From CAZMNY01 sp964635375 (GTDB lineage Bacteria; Planctomycetota; Planctomycetia; Pirellulales; Pirellulaceae): 30,026 nt of DNA. The notes under the pieces were generated by a model, which searched no databases, had not been told where the DNA came from, and worked only from the letters and a program-made list of their open reading frames with translations. The position numbers were made by a program, and so were the translations under genes. Where the stretch lies: the NCBI GenBank assembly GCA_964635375.1, contig CAZWOU010000071.1, forward strand, positions 1-30,026, in the 5' to 3' direction. Positions 14,521-22,152 of the stretch are shown one piece after another (within the stretch, counting starts at the first letter, position 1; each line of letters opens with the position of its first letter).

Positions 14521-16641
14521 ATGGTTGACCGTAACCTCATTCGCTCCCTTGAAGACGACTCTATTACCTCCGTACTCGACGGCCTGTTCGATGGCGACGG
14601 AGACGAAATCCCGGATCTAGAGCCAAGTATGTCGGCGGGACCCGAGTTTGATGTAAACGCCATCATCGATGGCCGGGTTGTCCGTATGGACGATGAGGCC
14701 GTGCTTGTGGATGTGGGCTTCAAAAGTGAAGGCACGATCCCGCTGAATGAATGGGAAGAAGAAGAGGAACCACCCAAGATCGGGGACACGATCAAGGTCT
14801 TGATAGAAGACCTTGAAGACGAATTCGGATCGACTGACGATCCCTACGGCATGGTTTTGTTGAGCAAGAGAAAAGCCGACAAGATCATCGCCTGGCAAGA
14901 GATCGTGGCGAATGTCTCCGAGGAACAAGTCGTCACCGGCACGGTTACCCGCAAGATCAAAGGCGGCCTGCTCGTCGACATCGGAGTCAACGTCTTCCTG
15001 CCGGCGAGCCAAGTCGATATCCGCCGGCCGGGCGACATCGGCGATTTCATTGGGCGAGTCGTACAGTGCGAAGTGCTCAAGATTGACCAAGCTCGTCGCA
15101 ACATTGTCGTCAGCCGGCGATCGCTGATCGAAAAACAACGAAAAATCGACCGAGAGGCTTTGCTCAAGGATCTCGAAGAAGGTCAGATCCGCAAAGGCGT
15201 CGTCAAGAACATCGCCGAGTTCGGCGCCTTCGTCGACTTGGGCGGCATCGACGGTCTGCTGCATATCACCGACATGAGCTGGGAGCGAATTGGCCATCCG
15301 TCCGAGATGGTTGCCATCGATCAGGAAATCGAAGTGATGATCCTGAACATCGATCGCGTGAAAGAAAAAATCGCCCTCGGCCTCAAGCAGAAGCAAAACA
15401 ACCCCTGGGACGACGTGGGAACCAAGTACCCAGTCAACTCGCGAGTCACCGGTTCGGTCGTCAACGTGATGAGCTACGGAGCCTTCGTCAAGCTTGAACC
15501 GGGCATCGAAGGGCTGGTTCACATCAGTGAAATGTCCTGGACGAAACGCATCAACCACCCCAACGAACTCGTCCAAATCGGCGACGAGATCGAAGTCGTG
15601 ATTCTCAGTGTTGACCAAAAGGGACAACAACTGTCGCTGGGCATCAAGCAGACGCAAGAGAACCCCTGGGAGAAAGTCGCCGAGCGATACCCGGTGGAGA
15701 GCGTCATCGACGGCAAAGTTCGCAATCTGACCAACTACGGCGCCTTCATCGAGTTGGAGGAAGGCATCGATGGTCTGCTGCACGTCTCCGACATGTCTTG
15801 GACTCGCAAAATCAGTCATCCGAGCGAGCTGATGGAGAAAGGCCAGGAAGTCCGCTGCAAAGTCTTGTCGGTCGATCAGGATCGTCGGCGAATCGCCTTG
15901 GGACTCAAGCAACTGGACGACGACCCATGGGCACACGACATCCCGGACAAGTACCAACCTGGACAAGTCGTCAACGGGAAAGTCACCAAGATCACCAACT
16001 TCGGCGTCTTTGTTGGACTCGAGGACGGCTTGGAAGGCTTGCTTCATATCTCCGAACTGGCCGACCACAAGGTCGAAAATCCGGAAGAAGTGGTCTCCGT
16101 TGGCGATGAGATCGAAGTCAAGATCCTCCGTGTCGACACCGACGATCGCAAGATCGGCCTTTCGCGCAAGCGAGTCGAATGGGCGGAAGACGATCGCATC
16201 GAAGAGGAAGCCGACGAGGCGGGCGAACGGGCCAAGAAGTCGAGTCTCGACCTCAAAGGCGGACTCGGCACTGCCGGCCCGCTGATCGCTCCGATTCCCA
16301 CCGACGAAGCGCCTCCAGCTGAGGACGCCACGGCCGATTCACCAGCCGCTGAAGAGTCCGCAGCCGAACCCGCGACGGAAGAGGCTGCCCCTGAAGAAGC
16401 TGTATCCGAACCCGTAGCGGAAGAGACTGTAACGGAGGAGGCAGAAGAGGCTGTAGCTGAAGAGGCTGTGGCTGAAGAGACTGCAACGGAAGAAGCTGCA
16501 ACGGAAGAGGCGGTCGTAGAAGCGCCTGCCGAAGAAGCTGCGGCTGAAGAGACCGTTGAAGCTGAGTCGACCGACGAACCTAGCGAACCCGCGGCGGAAG
16601 GCGAAGCGGATGCAGCCGGCGGCGAAGACGAAGAAGCCTAA
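14521..16641 (+). CDS. rpsA: 30S ribosomal protein S1
   Basis: A 706-residue S1 with six OB-fold S1 domains at about 46-118, 136-200, 221-289, 307-376, 394-463 and 481-550. Domains 3-6 show the canonical pattern G-x-V-x-x-(I/L)-x-x-(F/Y)-G-(A/V)-F-(V/I)-x-L...GLLH(I/V)S-(E/D)-(M/L). It delivers mRNA to the 30S subunit and helps initiation on structured leaders. The C-terminal ~155 residues are an acidic, Ala/Glu-repeat tail (EEAVAEE, TEEAATEEA) that is absent from E. coli S1, which is about 557 residues. AAAAGGA at 14504-14510 sits ten bases before the ATG. It follows cmk and plsC, but the 295-base gap may hold its own promoter. Transcription stops at a strong terminator. Confidence 0.95.
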   Translation: MVDRNLIRSLEDDSITSVLDGLFDGDGDEIPDLEPSMSAGPEFDVNAIIDGRVVRMDDEAVLVDVGFKSEGTIPLNEWEEEEEPPKIGDTIKVLIEDLEDEFGSTDDPYGMVLLSKRKADKIIAWQEIVANVSEEQVVTGTVTRKIKGGLLVDIGVNVFLPASQVDIRRPGDIGDFIGRVVQCEVLKIDQARRNIVVSRRSLIEKQRKIDREALLKDLEEGQIRKGVVKNIAEFGAFVDLGGIDGLLHITDMSWERIGHPSEMVAIDQEIEVMILNIDRVKEKIALGLKQKQNNPWDDVGTKYPVNSRVTGSVVNVMSYGAFVKLEPGIEGLVHISEMSWTKRINHPNELVQIGDEIEVVILSVDQKGQQLSLGIKQTQENPWEKVAERYPVESVIDGKVRNLTNYGAFIELEEGIDGLLHVSDMSWTRKISHPSELMEKGQEVRCKVLSVDQDRRRIALGLKQLDDDPWAHDIPDKYQPGQVVNGKVTKITNFGVFVGLEDGLEGLLHISELADHKVENPEEVVSVGDEIEVKILRVDTDDRKIGLSRKRVEWAEDDRIEEEADEAGERAKKSSLDLKGGLGTAGPLIAPIPTDEAPPAEDATADSPAAEESAAEPATEEAAPEEAVSEPVAEETVTEEAEEAVAEEAVAEETATEEAATEEAVVEAPAEEAAAEETVEAESTDEPSEPAAEGEADAAGGEDEEA

Positions 16642-16720
16642 CTAGGCCCAGGGCGAGCGTCTGGTGGTGTCACAGCACCTCTTCGACACGTGTGCCCTGG
16701 CAGCGCGACAACCACATTAT

Positions 16721-16760
16721 GGTGCGGCGGCGAACCAATCGCCGCCGCACCTTTCTTTTT
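16721..16760 (+). terminator. Intrinsic terminator of rpsA
   Basis: A perfect 13-bp GC-rich stem (16721-16733 with 16739-16751) and 5-nt loop ACCAA, followed by TTTCTTTTT. It lies about 80 bases after the rpsA stop. The rest of the 443-base gap to the sigma factor gene (16642-17084) shows no credible gene. Confidence 0.9.
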
Positions 16761-16842
16761 GCGCCCGTTGCTTTCGGCCCGGCCCCGAGCCAACCAGCCC
16801 TCAACGAGAATTCGCCCGTCAGGCGTTGTGAGAGTCTTAACC

Positions 16843-16856
16843 GGACCAGCTGGTCC
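16843..16856. promoter_or_regulatory. 14-bp perfect palindrome upstream of the sigma factor gene
   Basis: GGACCAGCTGGTCC, an uninterrupted palindrome about 230 bases before the sigma factor start and after the rpsA terminator. It could be an operator or chance; there is no direct evidence of function. Confidence 0.25.
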
Positions 16857-17084
16857 AGTCAGATCACTTGGAACAGACGGCGGAAGTCTCCTTAGGCGTC
16901 ACCGGCGGTCCGTTGCTTCGGCGGCGAAAAAGCAGGCTTGGGACCCTAATCACTAACTTCGTTACGGCCCGAAGGTCGGGTACATCTGGCCTACCCCGTC
17001 AGGTCGCCGCAGGATTGCAGAATCGCCCTGCAAGCGTCGATAGTTTCTCTATCCTGGTTCACAATCGCTGGCGAAAACGAAATC

Positions 17085-18044
17085 ATGCGAAATTCAAAAA
17101 ACGAAACAACCCATCTTGATTCCACCTTTGAAGAAGACGCCAATCCGCCTAAGCGGATTCCCAGCGAGGCCGAGGATGTTGCGGCAAGTCGCCGGCGTCG
17201 CTCCGAATCGACGCTTCAATCTCCGCTGGAGACCTACCTGCGGGAGATCAACGAAACGGCCCTCTTGTCAGCCGAAGAGGAACGCACGCTGGCCCGCCAG
17301 ATCGGCGAGGGCGATGTTCGAGCTCGCGATCAGATGGTGCGGGCGAACTTGCGATTGGTCGTCAATATCGCTCGCGGCTACACCGGCAAGGGACTCAGCC
17401 TGCAAGATCTAATCGAGGAAGGCAACCTGGGCCTGCTGAGGGCGGTGGAAGGGTTCGATCCAGACATGGGAACCCGGTTTAGCACCTACGCCAGCTATTG
17501 GATCAAACAGTCCATCAAGCGAGCGCTGATCAACTCGGCCAAGACGATTCGAATCCCGGCCTATATGGTCGAGTTGCTTTCGAAATGGCGACGGGCGAAC
17601 TCGCGTTTGATCGAGGAGCTTGGCCGCACGCCGACGCCAGAAGAGATTGCTCGCGTGCTAGGCTTGCCGAAAAAGAAGTTGCCGATCATCCGCAAGGCCA
17701 TCCGCATCTACAACTCGACGCCACAGACCGATCAGTCCGAAGCTGGCTGGTCGCTGGGCGAAATGGTGATGGACGAGCGTCTCAAGAGCCCCGAGGACGA
17801 GCTTGTTGAAAACGACGCTCTCAAGCACGTCATGGAAATGCTCGACACGATGGACTCGCGAGAAGCCACGGTGTTGAGAATGCGGTTTGGCCTGGGAGAT
17901 ATGGAACCCCACACGCTGAAAGAAATCGGCGAACAACTGGGGCTCACCCGCGAGCGCGTTCGCCAAATCGAGACCGAAGCCCTGGCCCGGTTGGCCGACG
18001 GACTCAAAGATCCTCACGAACGCCGCATGGCCCATCTGTCCTAG
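17085..18044 (+). CDS. RNA polymerase sigma-70 factor (RpoD/group 2 type)
   Basis: A 319-residue factor with the full set of regions for promoter recognition: region 1.2 (PLETYLREINETALLSAEEE, ~47-66), region 2 (RANLRLVVNIARGYTGKGLSLQDLIEEGNLGL and RFSTYASYWIKQSIKRAL, ~86-148), region 3 (~158-240), and region 4.2 helix-turn-helix TLKEIGEQLGLTRERVRQIE at ~277-296. Region 1.1 and the large non-conserved insert are missing. That makes it shorter than E. coli RpoD, so it may be a short primary sigma or a group 2 (RpoS/HrdB-like) paralogue; planctomycetes carry several. It would direct RNA polymerase to -10/-35 promoters like that proposed for pilM. There is no clear SD before the ATG. It stands alone, with long non-coding stretches on both sides. 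Confidence 0.93.
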   Translation: MRNSKNETTHLDSTFEEDANPPKRIPSEAEDVAASRRRRSESTLQSPLETYLREINETALLSAEEERTLARQIGEGDVRARDQMVRANLRLVVNIARGYTGKGLSLQDLIEEGNLGLLRAVEGFDPDMGTRFSTYASYWIKQSIKRALINSAKTIRIPAYMVELLSKWRRANSRLIEELGRTPTPEEIARVLGLPKKKLPIIRKAIRIYNSTPQTDQSEAGWSLGEMVMDERLKSPEDELVENDALKHVMEMLDTMDSREATVLRMRFGLGDMEPHTLKEIGEQLGLTRERVRQIETEALARLADGLKDPHERRMAHLS

Positions 18045-18286
18045 GCCTGCTGGCTAGCCCTGCAATGCGGGAGCGTGATCGACTGAGGCCCGGGGCCACG
18101 TAACCGCGGTGGGCGTCTGAAACGACAGCGGGCGCAAAGACGCAGCGATTCCAATTCCTGCTCATTTTCTGGTGGTTTGGCGTGAATCCGCTTTCTCGAA
18201 CAAGCCAGCGGCTCGCCAGACTGCCCAGTCGCCGTGACAAAATTCGACAGGAATCGCCACGGATCTCGGTCAGCGATCGGTCACTC

Positions 18287-18296
18287 NNNNNNNNNN
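18287..18296. other. Assembly gap (10 N) in an intergenic region
   Basis: Ten Ns between the sigma factor gene and the aldehyde dehydrogenase gene. The flanks share no overlap. The surrounding 419-base stretch (18045-18463) has no convincing gene; only the hairpin at 18379-18399 stands out. Confidence 0.95.
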
Positions 18297-18378
18297 GCCC
18301 TCAACGGTCGACACACGCGTTCCATGGTCTAACTGGTTGAGCGGTTCTCTCGGGCAACGTAGCATGGGTGCGATTCAA

Positions 18379-18399
18379 AGCCGGTTCGACGAACCGGCT
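18379..18399 (+). promoter_or_regulatory. Hairpin in the leader of the aldehyde dehydrogenase gene
   Basis: A perfect 9-bp stem AGCCGGTTC with GAACCGGCT and a 3-nt loop GAC, ending 64 bases before the proposed TTG start. No T-run follows. It could be a leader structure or a regulator-binding dyad of the phosphonate module; the role is inferred only from position. Confidence 0.35.
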
Positions 18400-18463
18400 C
18401 AGGACTCTCGCTCCGCCTCCCGTTTCATCCCGGCCCGCCCGCTACTTCAACGGAGTTTTCGTT

Positions 18464-19939
18464 TTGATCACCGTTCGCAACTATGTCGACGGCAAGTGGG
18501 TTGAACCGGATGTGAACGAGCACGTTGACGTTCACAACCCAGCCACCGGCAAGATCATTGGACGAACGCCGATCACCTCGTTCAAGGAGACGAATCACGC
18601 GATAGAGGCGGCTCACGCAGCGTTCTTGAAATGGCGAGGCGTGTCGGCCTCCAATCGAGCCCGCCCGATCTTTCAACTGGCCGAACTCTTGAGGCGGCAC
18701 GAAGAAGAAATCTCGCGCACATTGACCGAAGAAATGGGCAAGTCGCTTCCCGATGCTCGAGCCGAGATGAAGCGAACCATTGAAAACTGCGAGGCGGCCT
18801 GTGGTGCGCCGGTCTTGCAACAGGGCGACAAACTAATTGATGCGGCGGCAGGAATTGACGGCGAGGTATTGCGCGTGCCGCGAGGCGTCTATTCCATGAT
18901 TGCACCGTTCAATTTCCCCGCGATGGTGCCGTTTTGGTTCCTTCCATACGCTATCGCCAGCGGAAACACTTTTGTGATCAAACCATCGGAACGTGTGCCG
19001 TTGACGATGCAGAGGATCACCGAATTGATCGATCAGACAGAACTTCCAGCGGGAGTCTTTAATCTCGTTAGCGGCCGCCTTGAGGTGGCAAACGCGTTCA
19101 TCGAACACCCTGAGGTCGTCGGCGTTTCGGTCGTCGGCTCGTCGCAAGTCGCACAAAGCGTCGCGTCCCAGTGCGTCGCGCGAAACAAGCGATTCCAGGC
19201 CATGGGCGGCGCCAAGAATCATCTGGTCGTCATGCCGGACGCCCAACTCGATCAGGTTGTGCGAAACATGATCACGTCGTGTTTTGGATGTGCTGGGCAA
19301 CGTTGCATGGCGTCATCGGCGATTGTCGCGGTGGGCGATGCGACGTACGACGAGGTCTGTGACCGCTTTGTCGAAGCATCGAAGCAAGTCACGATCGCCG
19401 ACCCACTCAGCCCCGAGGTGGCTGACGACCCGATGGTGATGGGACCAGTAATCTCTGAGAAGAGCAGACAGTTCATCAACGAGATGGTAGAGCAAGGTAT
19501 CTCGGAAGGCGCAACGTTGGCCTACGATGGTCGGCAGGTTACGGTGCCTGGCTGCGAGAACGGATACTTCATCGGGCCCGTCGTGTTCACCGACGTCAAG
19601 CCGGGAATGTCAATCCACAGTACCGAAATCTTCGGACCCGTCCTGAGTATCCTCAAGGCGGACTCGCTCCACGACGCCATTGGAATCATCAACGACCACG
19701 CTTATGGCAACGGCGCCTCGATCTACACGCAGAGCGGTCATTGGGCTCGCGAATTCAAGGTCCAGGTGCAGGCGGGAATGATCGGCGTCAACGTTGGCAT
19801 TCCAGCTCCCGTCGCCCACTTGCCGTTCGGCGGAATGAAACAATCTCAGTTCTCCCACATCAAGTCGCAGGGCAGGTATGTCTTCGACTTCTTTACCGAA
19901 CAGAAAGTCGTCACTGAACGATTTTGGCCCGAGTCGTAA
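18464..19939 (+). CDS. CoA-acylating-type aldehyde dehydrogenase (methylmalonate-semialdehyde dehydrogenase family)
   Basis: A 491-residue ALDH from the TTG at 18464, which has GGAG eight bases upstream. An upstream GTG at 18368 would add 32 residues unlike the family. Seen: APFNFPAMVP, KPSERVPLT for cofactor binding, and catalytic Cys281 in CFGCAGQRCMA. The position of the general-base Glu (ELGGK in hydrolytic ALDHs) reads AMGGAKN, so Glu is absent. This, with Arg104 (KRTIENCEAACGAP) and Arg280 next to the Cys, is characteristic of MmsA/IolA enzymes, which release the acyl group to CoA. The hydrolytic phosphonoacetaldehyde dehydrogenase PhnY keeps the Glu, so this is unlikely to be PhnY. Beside phnX and phnW it may turn acetaldehyde into acetyl-CoA, but malonate- or methylmalonate-semialdehyde remain possible substrates. 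Confidence 0.9.
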   Translation: MITVRNYVDGKWVEPDVNEHVDVHNPATGKIIGRTPITSFKETNHAIEAAHAAFLKWRGVSASNRARPIFQLAELLRRHEEEISRTLTEEMGKSLPDARAEMKRTIENCEAACGAPVLQQGDKLIDAAAGIDGEVLRVPRGVYSMIAPFNFPAMVPFWFLPYAIASGNTFVIKPSERVPLTMQRITELIDQTELPAGVFNLVSGRLEVANAFIEHPEVVGVSVVGSSQVAQSVASQCVARNKRFQAMGGAKNHLVVMPDAQLDQVVRNMITSCFGCAGQRCMASSAIVAVGDATYDEVCDRFVEASKQVTIADPLSPEVADDPMVMGPVISEKSRQFINEMVEQGISEGATLAYDGRQVTVPGCENGYFIGPVVFTDVKPGMSIHSTEIFGPVLSILKADSLHDAIGIINDHAYGNGASIYTQSGHWAREFKVQVQAGMIGVNVGIPAPVAHLPFGGMKQSQFSHIKSQGRYVFDFFTEQKVVTERFWPES

Positions 19940-19957
19940 CGGAGCCCAACCAACTAA

Positions 19958-20010
19958 GCGAGGTCTACAAAACGGGCGCACAACCAACTCTTCGTCGTTG
20001 CAGACCTCGC
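19958..20010 (+). promoter_or_regulatory. Inverted repeat between the aldehyde dehydrogenase gene and phnX
   Basis: A perfect 9-bp repeat GCGAGGTCT (19958-19966) with AGACCTCGC (20002-20010) enclosing 35 bases, followed by GTTTATTCC. It lies in the 123-base gap between the two genes. It could be a weak terminator or attenuator, an mRNA-processing site, or an operator for phnXW; the short T-run argues against strong termination. Confidence 0.45.
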
Positions 20011-20062
20011 GTTTATTCCTCAGCACCACTTAACACGTTTTCAATCAGGAGTTGCTCTATTG

Positions 20063-20902
20063 ATGTCTGATTTCAGGTTCCGTCGCGAATACCGCGGCGA
20101 GGTGAAAGCCCTGGTGCTCGACTGGTCAGGAACGACAGCCGACGCGTACGTGATTGCTCCGGCCGTCGTTTTCGTCGAGGTTTTCAAGAACCAGGGCGTC
20201 GAGATTTCAATGAACGAAGCTCGCGGTCCGATGGGTCTGCGAAAAGACCTTCATATCAAACAGCTGACGCTCGACCCAATCATTCGTGAGCGATGGAAGA
20301 ACGTTCACGGAAAGTATCCAGAGCAGAGTGACGTCGACAAGATGTTCGCGGACTTTGTTCCGGCTCAAGTCGCTTGTTTGCCCAAATACACAGACCTGCT
20401 CCCCGGTATTGCGGACGTGACGCAGCGCCTTCAGAAGAAGGGAATCAAGATTGGGGTCTCAACCGGATTCACTCGTGTGATGGTTGACGTCCTCCTGGAA
20501 GCCGCGATCAAGCAGGGCTTCCGCCCCGAGGCGACCGTTGCGGGCGATGAAGTTGAGAACGGGGCTCGACCGAAACCGTTCATGGTCTACCGCAACCTCG
20601 ACCTGCTCGATGCCTCGCCGATCGAATCGGTCGTCAAAGTCGATGACACCGTCGGCGGAGTCGGCGAAGGCCTCAACGCCGGCTGCTGGGCGATCGGCGT
20701 GTCGCGTTACAGCAATTACATGCTGATCAATTCGCTTGACGAGGAAGCCGCTCTCTCCGAGGACGAGATTCAACGGCGCCACGAAAACACTCGAAAGATG
20801 TTGCGAGAGGCCGGCGCCCACTACGTCATCGATTCGCTCGCCGATATCGAGCCCGTGATTGCCGATATCAACCAGCGTCTCAGCCGGGGCGAAAAGCCAT
20901 AG
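20063..20902 (+). CDS. phnX: Phosphonoacetaldehyde hydrolase (phosphonatase)
   Basis: A 279-residue HAD-superfamily enzyme that splits phosphonoacetaldehyde into acetaldehyde and phosphate through a Schiff base. Seen: HAD motif I VLDWSGTTAD with nucleophile Asp20 (PhnX uses D-W-(A/S)-G-T-T rather than DxD). The cap-domain MGLRKDLHIKQL carries the likely Schiff-base Lys61. Motif II is GVSTGFTR, the motif III region GARPKPFMVYRN, and motif IV VKVDDTVGGVGEG. The length is typical (about 270). The start is ATG 20063 or the adjacent TTG 20060, eight bases after AGGAG (20047-20051). phnW follows 59 bases later, which makes the PhnWX route for 2-aminoethylphosphonate almost certain. Confidence 0.95.
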   Translation: MSDFRFRREYRGEVKALVLDWSGTTADAYVIAPAVVFVEVFKNQGVEISMNEARGPMGLRKDLHIKQLTLDPIIRERWKNVHGKYPEQSDVDKMFADFVPAQVACLPKYTDLLPGIADVTQRLQKKGIKIGVSTGFTRVMVDVLLEAAIKQGFRPEATVAGDEVENGARPKPFMVYRNLDLLDASPIESVVKVDDTVGGVGEGLNAGCWAIGVSRYSNYMLINSLDEEAALSEDEIQRRHENTRKMLREAGAHYVIDSLADIEPVIADINQRLSRGEKP

Positions 20903-20961
20903 CATGATAACGACGCCTTTGGATTCGTTCTGAACACTGCACTTCCATACTGAGGTGAGCC

Positions 20962-22128
20962 TTGGTCGCTTTCGATCCCAACGAAGCGCACGACGATCAG
21001 TTCCCCAGCGCATTTGATCCGCGCCTTTTTACGCCGGGTCCCTTGACCACATCACTTTCTGTGAAACAGGCGATGTGTCACGACATTGGCGCTTGGGACG
21101 CTCCGCTGCGTGACTTGGTCAAGGAGATTCGAAGCGGCGTGTTGCGGATCGCCGGGGTGGATCAAGCGGGCGGATGGGAATGCACCTTGATGCAGGGCAG
21201 CGGAAGTTTCGGTGTCGAGTCGGCCATCGGCTCGCTGGTCCCACGGCAGGGCAAGCTGGCCGTGATCGCAAATGGAGCTTATGGCGAGCGGATCGTGACC
21301 ATTGCCGAGATGTTGGGAATCGAGGTCGTGCCAATCCGGTTTGCTGAAAGCGAGCAGCCTGACGCCCAAGTCGTAGCCGATGTACTCGCGGACAACCCGT
21401 CGATCCACACGGTCTCCATGATTCATTGCGAAACGACAACGGGACTGCTCAACGAAATAGCATCCGTGGGCAACGTAGTCCGCGCGGCCGGGAGACGATT
21501 CATTCTCGATGCGATGAGCAGTTTCGGGGCCTATCCGATCGACTTGGAAGCCAACGGGGTCGACGCGTTAATCTCGAGCGCCAACAAGTGCATTGAAGGC
21601 GTGCCCGGCTTCAGCTTTATCCTCAGTCGCCGCGAGTTGCTTGAAGCGTCGCGGGACGGTCAGTGGGCCCGCAGCCACTGCCTCGACCTCCACGACCAAT
21701 GGAAGGCGTTTGAAAACGGGGGCAAGTTCCGCTTCACGCCGCCGAATCAAGTACTGCTGGCTTTCCGGCAAGCTCTGTGCGAGTTCTTTGCGGAAGGCGG
21801 CGTTGAGGCCAGACAAGCTAGGTATGTCGCGAATCACCAAAGGCTCTTGAACGGCATGGAAGGCCTGGGGTTCGCGCCGTTCTTGAAACGCGAACGGATG
21901 AGCCACATCATCACAACCTTCCACTGCCCGAACGACGCGAAGTTTGAGTTCCAGGCGTTCTACGACAAACTCGCGGCGCGGGGGATGGTCATCTACCCCG
22001 GCAAGGTCACTGGAGCCTCCTGCTTTCGAATTGGCAACATCGGCCGGCTATTCCCTCGCGACATCGATGCTCTGCTGTTGGCCATGACCAACATCGTCGA
22101 AGAGATGGGCTTCAAAACGGGCGCCTAA
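20962..22128 (+). CDS. phnW: 2-aminoethylphosphonate:pyruvate aminotransferase
   Basis: A 388-residue class V PLP aminotransferase. Seen: LFTPGPLTTS, the family's N-terminal substrate loop; the cofactor-binding QGSGSFGVE; DAMSSFGAYP with Asp183 for the PLP pyridine; and Lys209 in SSANKCIEGVPGF, which forms the internal aldimine. It moves the amino group of 2-AEP to pyruvate, giving phosphonoacetaldehyde and alanine. The start is a TTG with GAGGTGAG (20952-20959) just upstream; no nearby in-frame ATG fits the family alignment. It is the last gene of the plus-strand module and is convergent with the ABC permease 24 bases away. Confidence 0.94.
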   Translation: MVAFDPNEAHDDQFPSAFDPRLFTPGPLTTSLSVKQAMCHDIGAWDAPLRDLVKEIRSGVLRIAGVDQAGGWECTLMQGSGSFGVESAIGSLVPRQGKLAVIANGAYGERIVTIAEMLGIEVVPIRFAESEQPDAQVVADVLADNPSIHTVSMIHCETTTGLLNEIASVGNVVRAAGRRFILDAMSSFGAYPIDLEANGVDALISSANKCIEGVPGFSFILSRRELLEASRDGQWARSHCLDLHDQWKAFENGGKFRFTPPNQVLLAFRQALCEFFAEGGVEARQARYVANHQRLLNGMEGLGFAPFLKRERMSHIITTFHCPNDAKFEFQAFYDKLAARGMVIYPGKVTGASCFRIGNIGRLFPRDIDALLLAMTNIVEEMGFKTGA

Positions 22129-22152
22129 TGACCGCCAACCCTGACCGAAAGC

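Noticed and set aside
14617..16068. Long minus-strand open frame (483 codons) opposite rpsA
   Set aside because: It mirrors the S1 repeats in antisense and has no recognisable domain. The plus-strand S1 protein fully explains the codon pattern.
18301..18399. tRNA-like stretch (GGTCTAACTGGTTGAGC ... GGGTGCGATTC) after the 10-N gap
   Set aside because: It resembles a D-arm and T-loop by eye, but no D-stem, anticodon stem or acceptor stem pairs properly.
18464..19939. Calling the aldehyde dehydrogenase PhnY (phosphonoacetaldehyde dehydrogenase)
   Set aside because: The general-base Glu of hydrolytic ALDHs is missing, and no phnA is present. The sequence fits the CoA-acylating MmsA/IolA group better.
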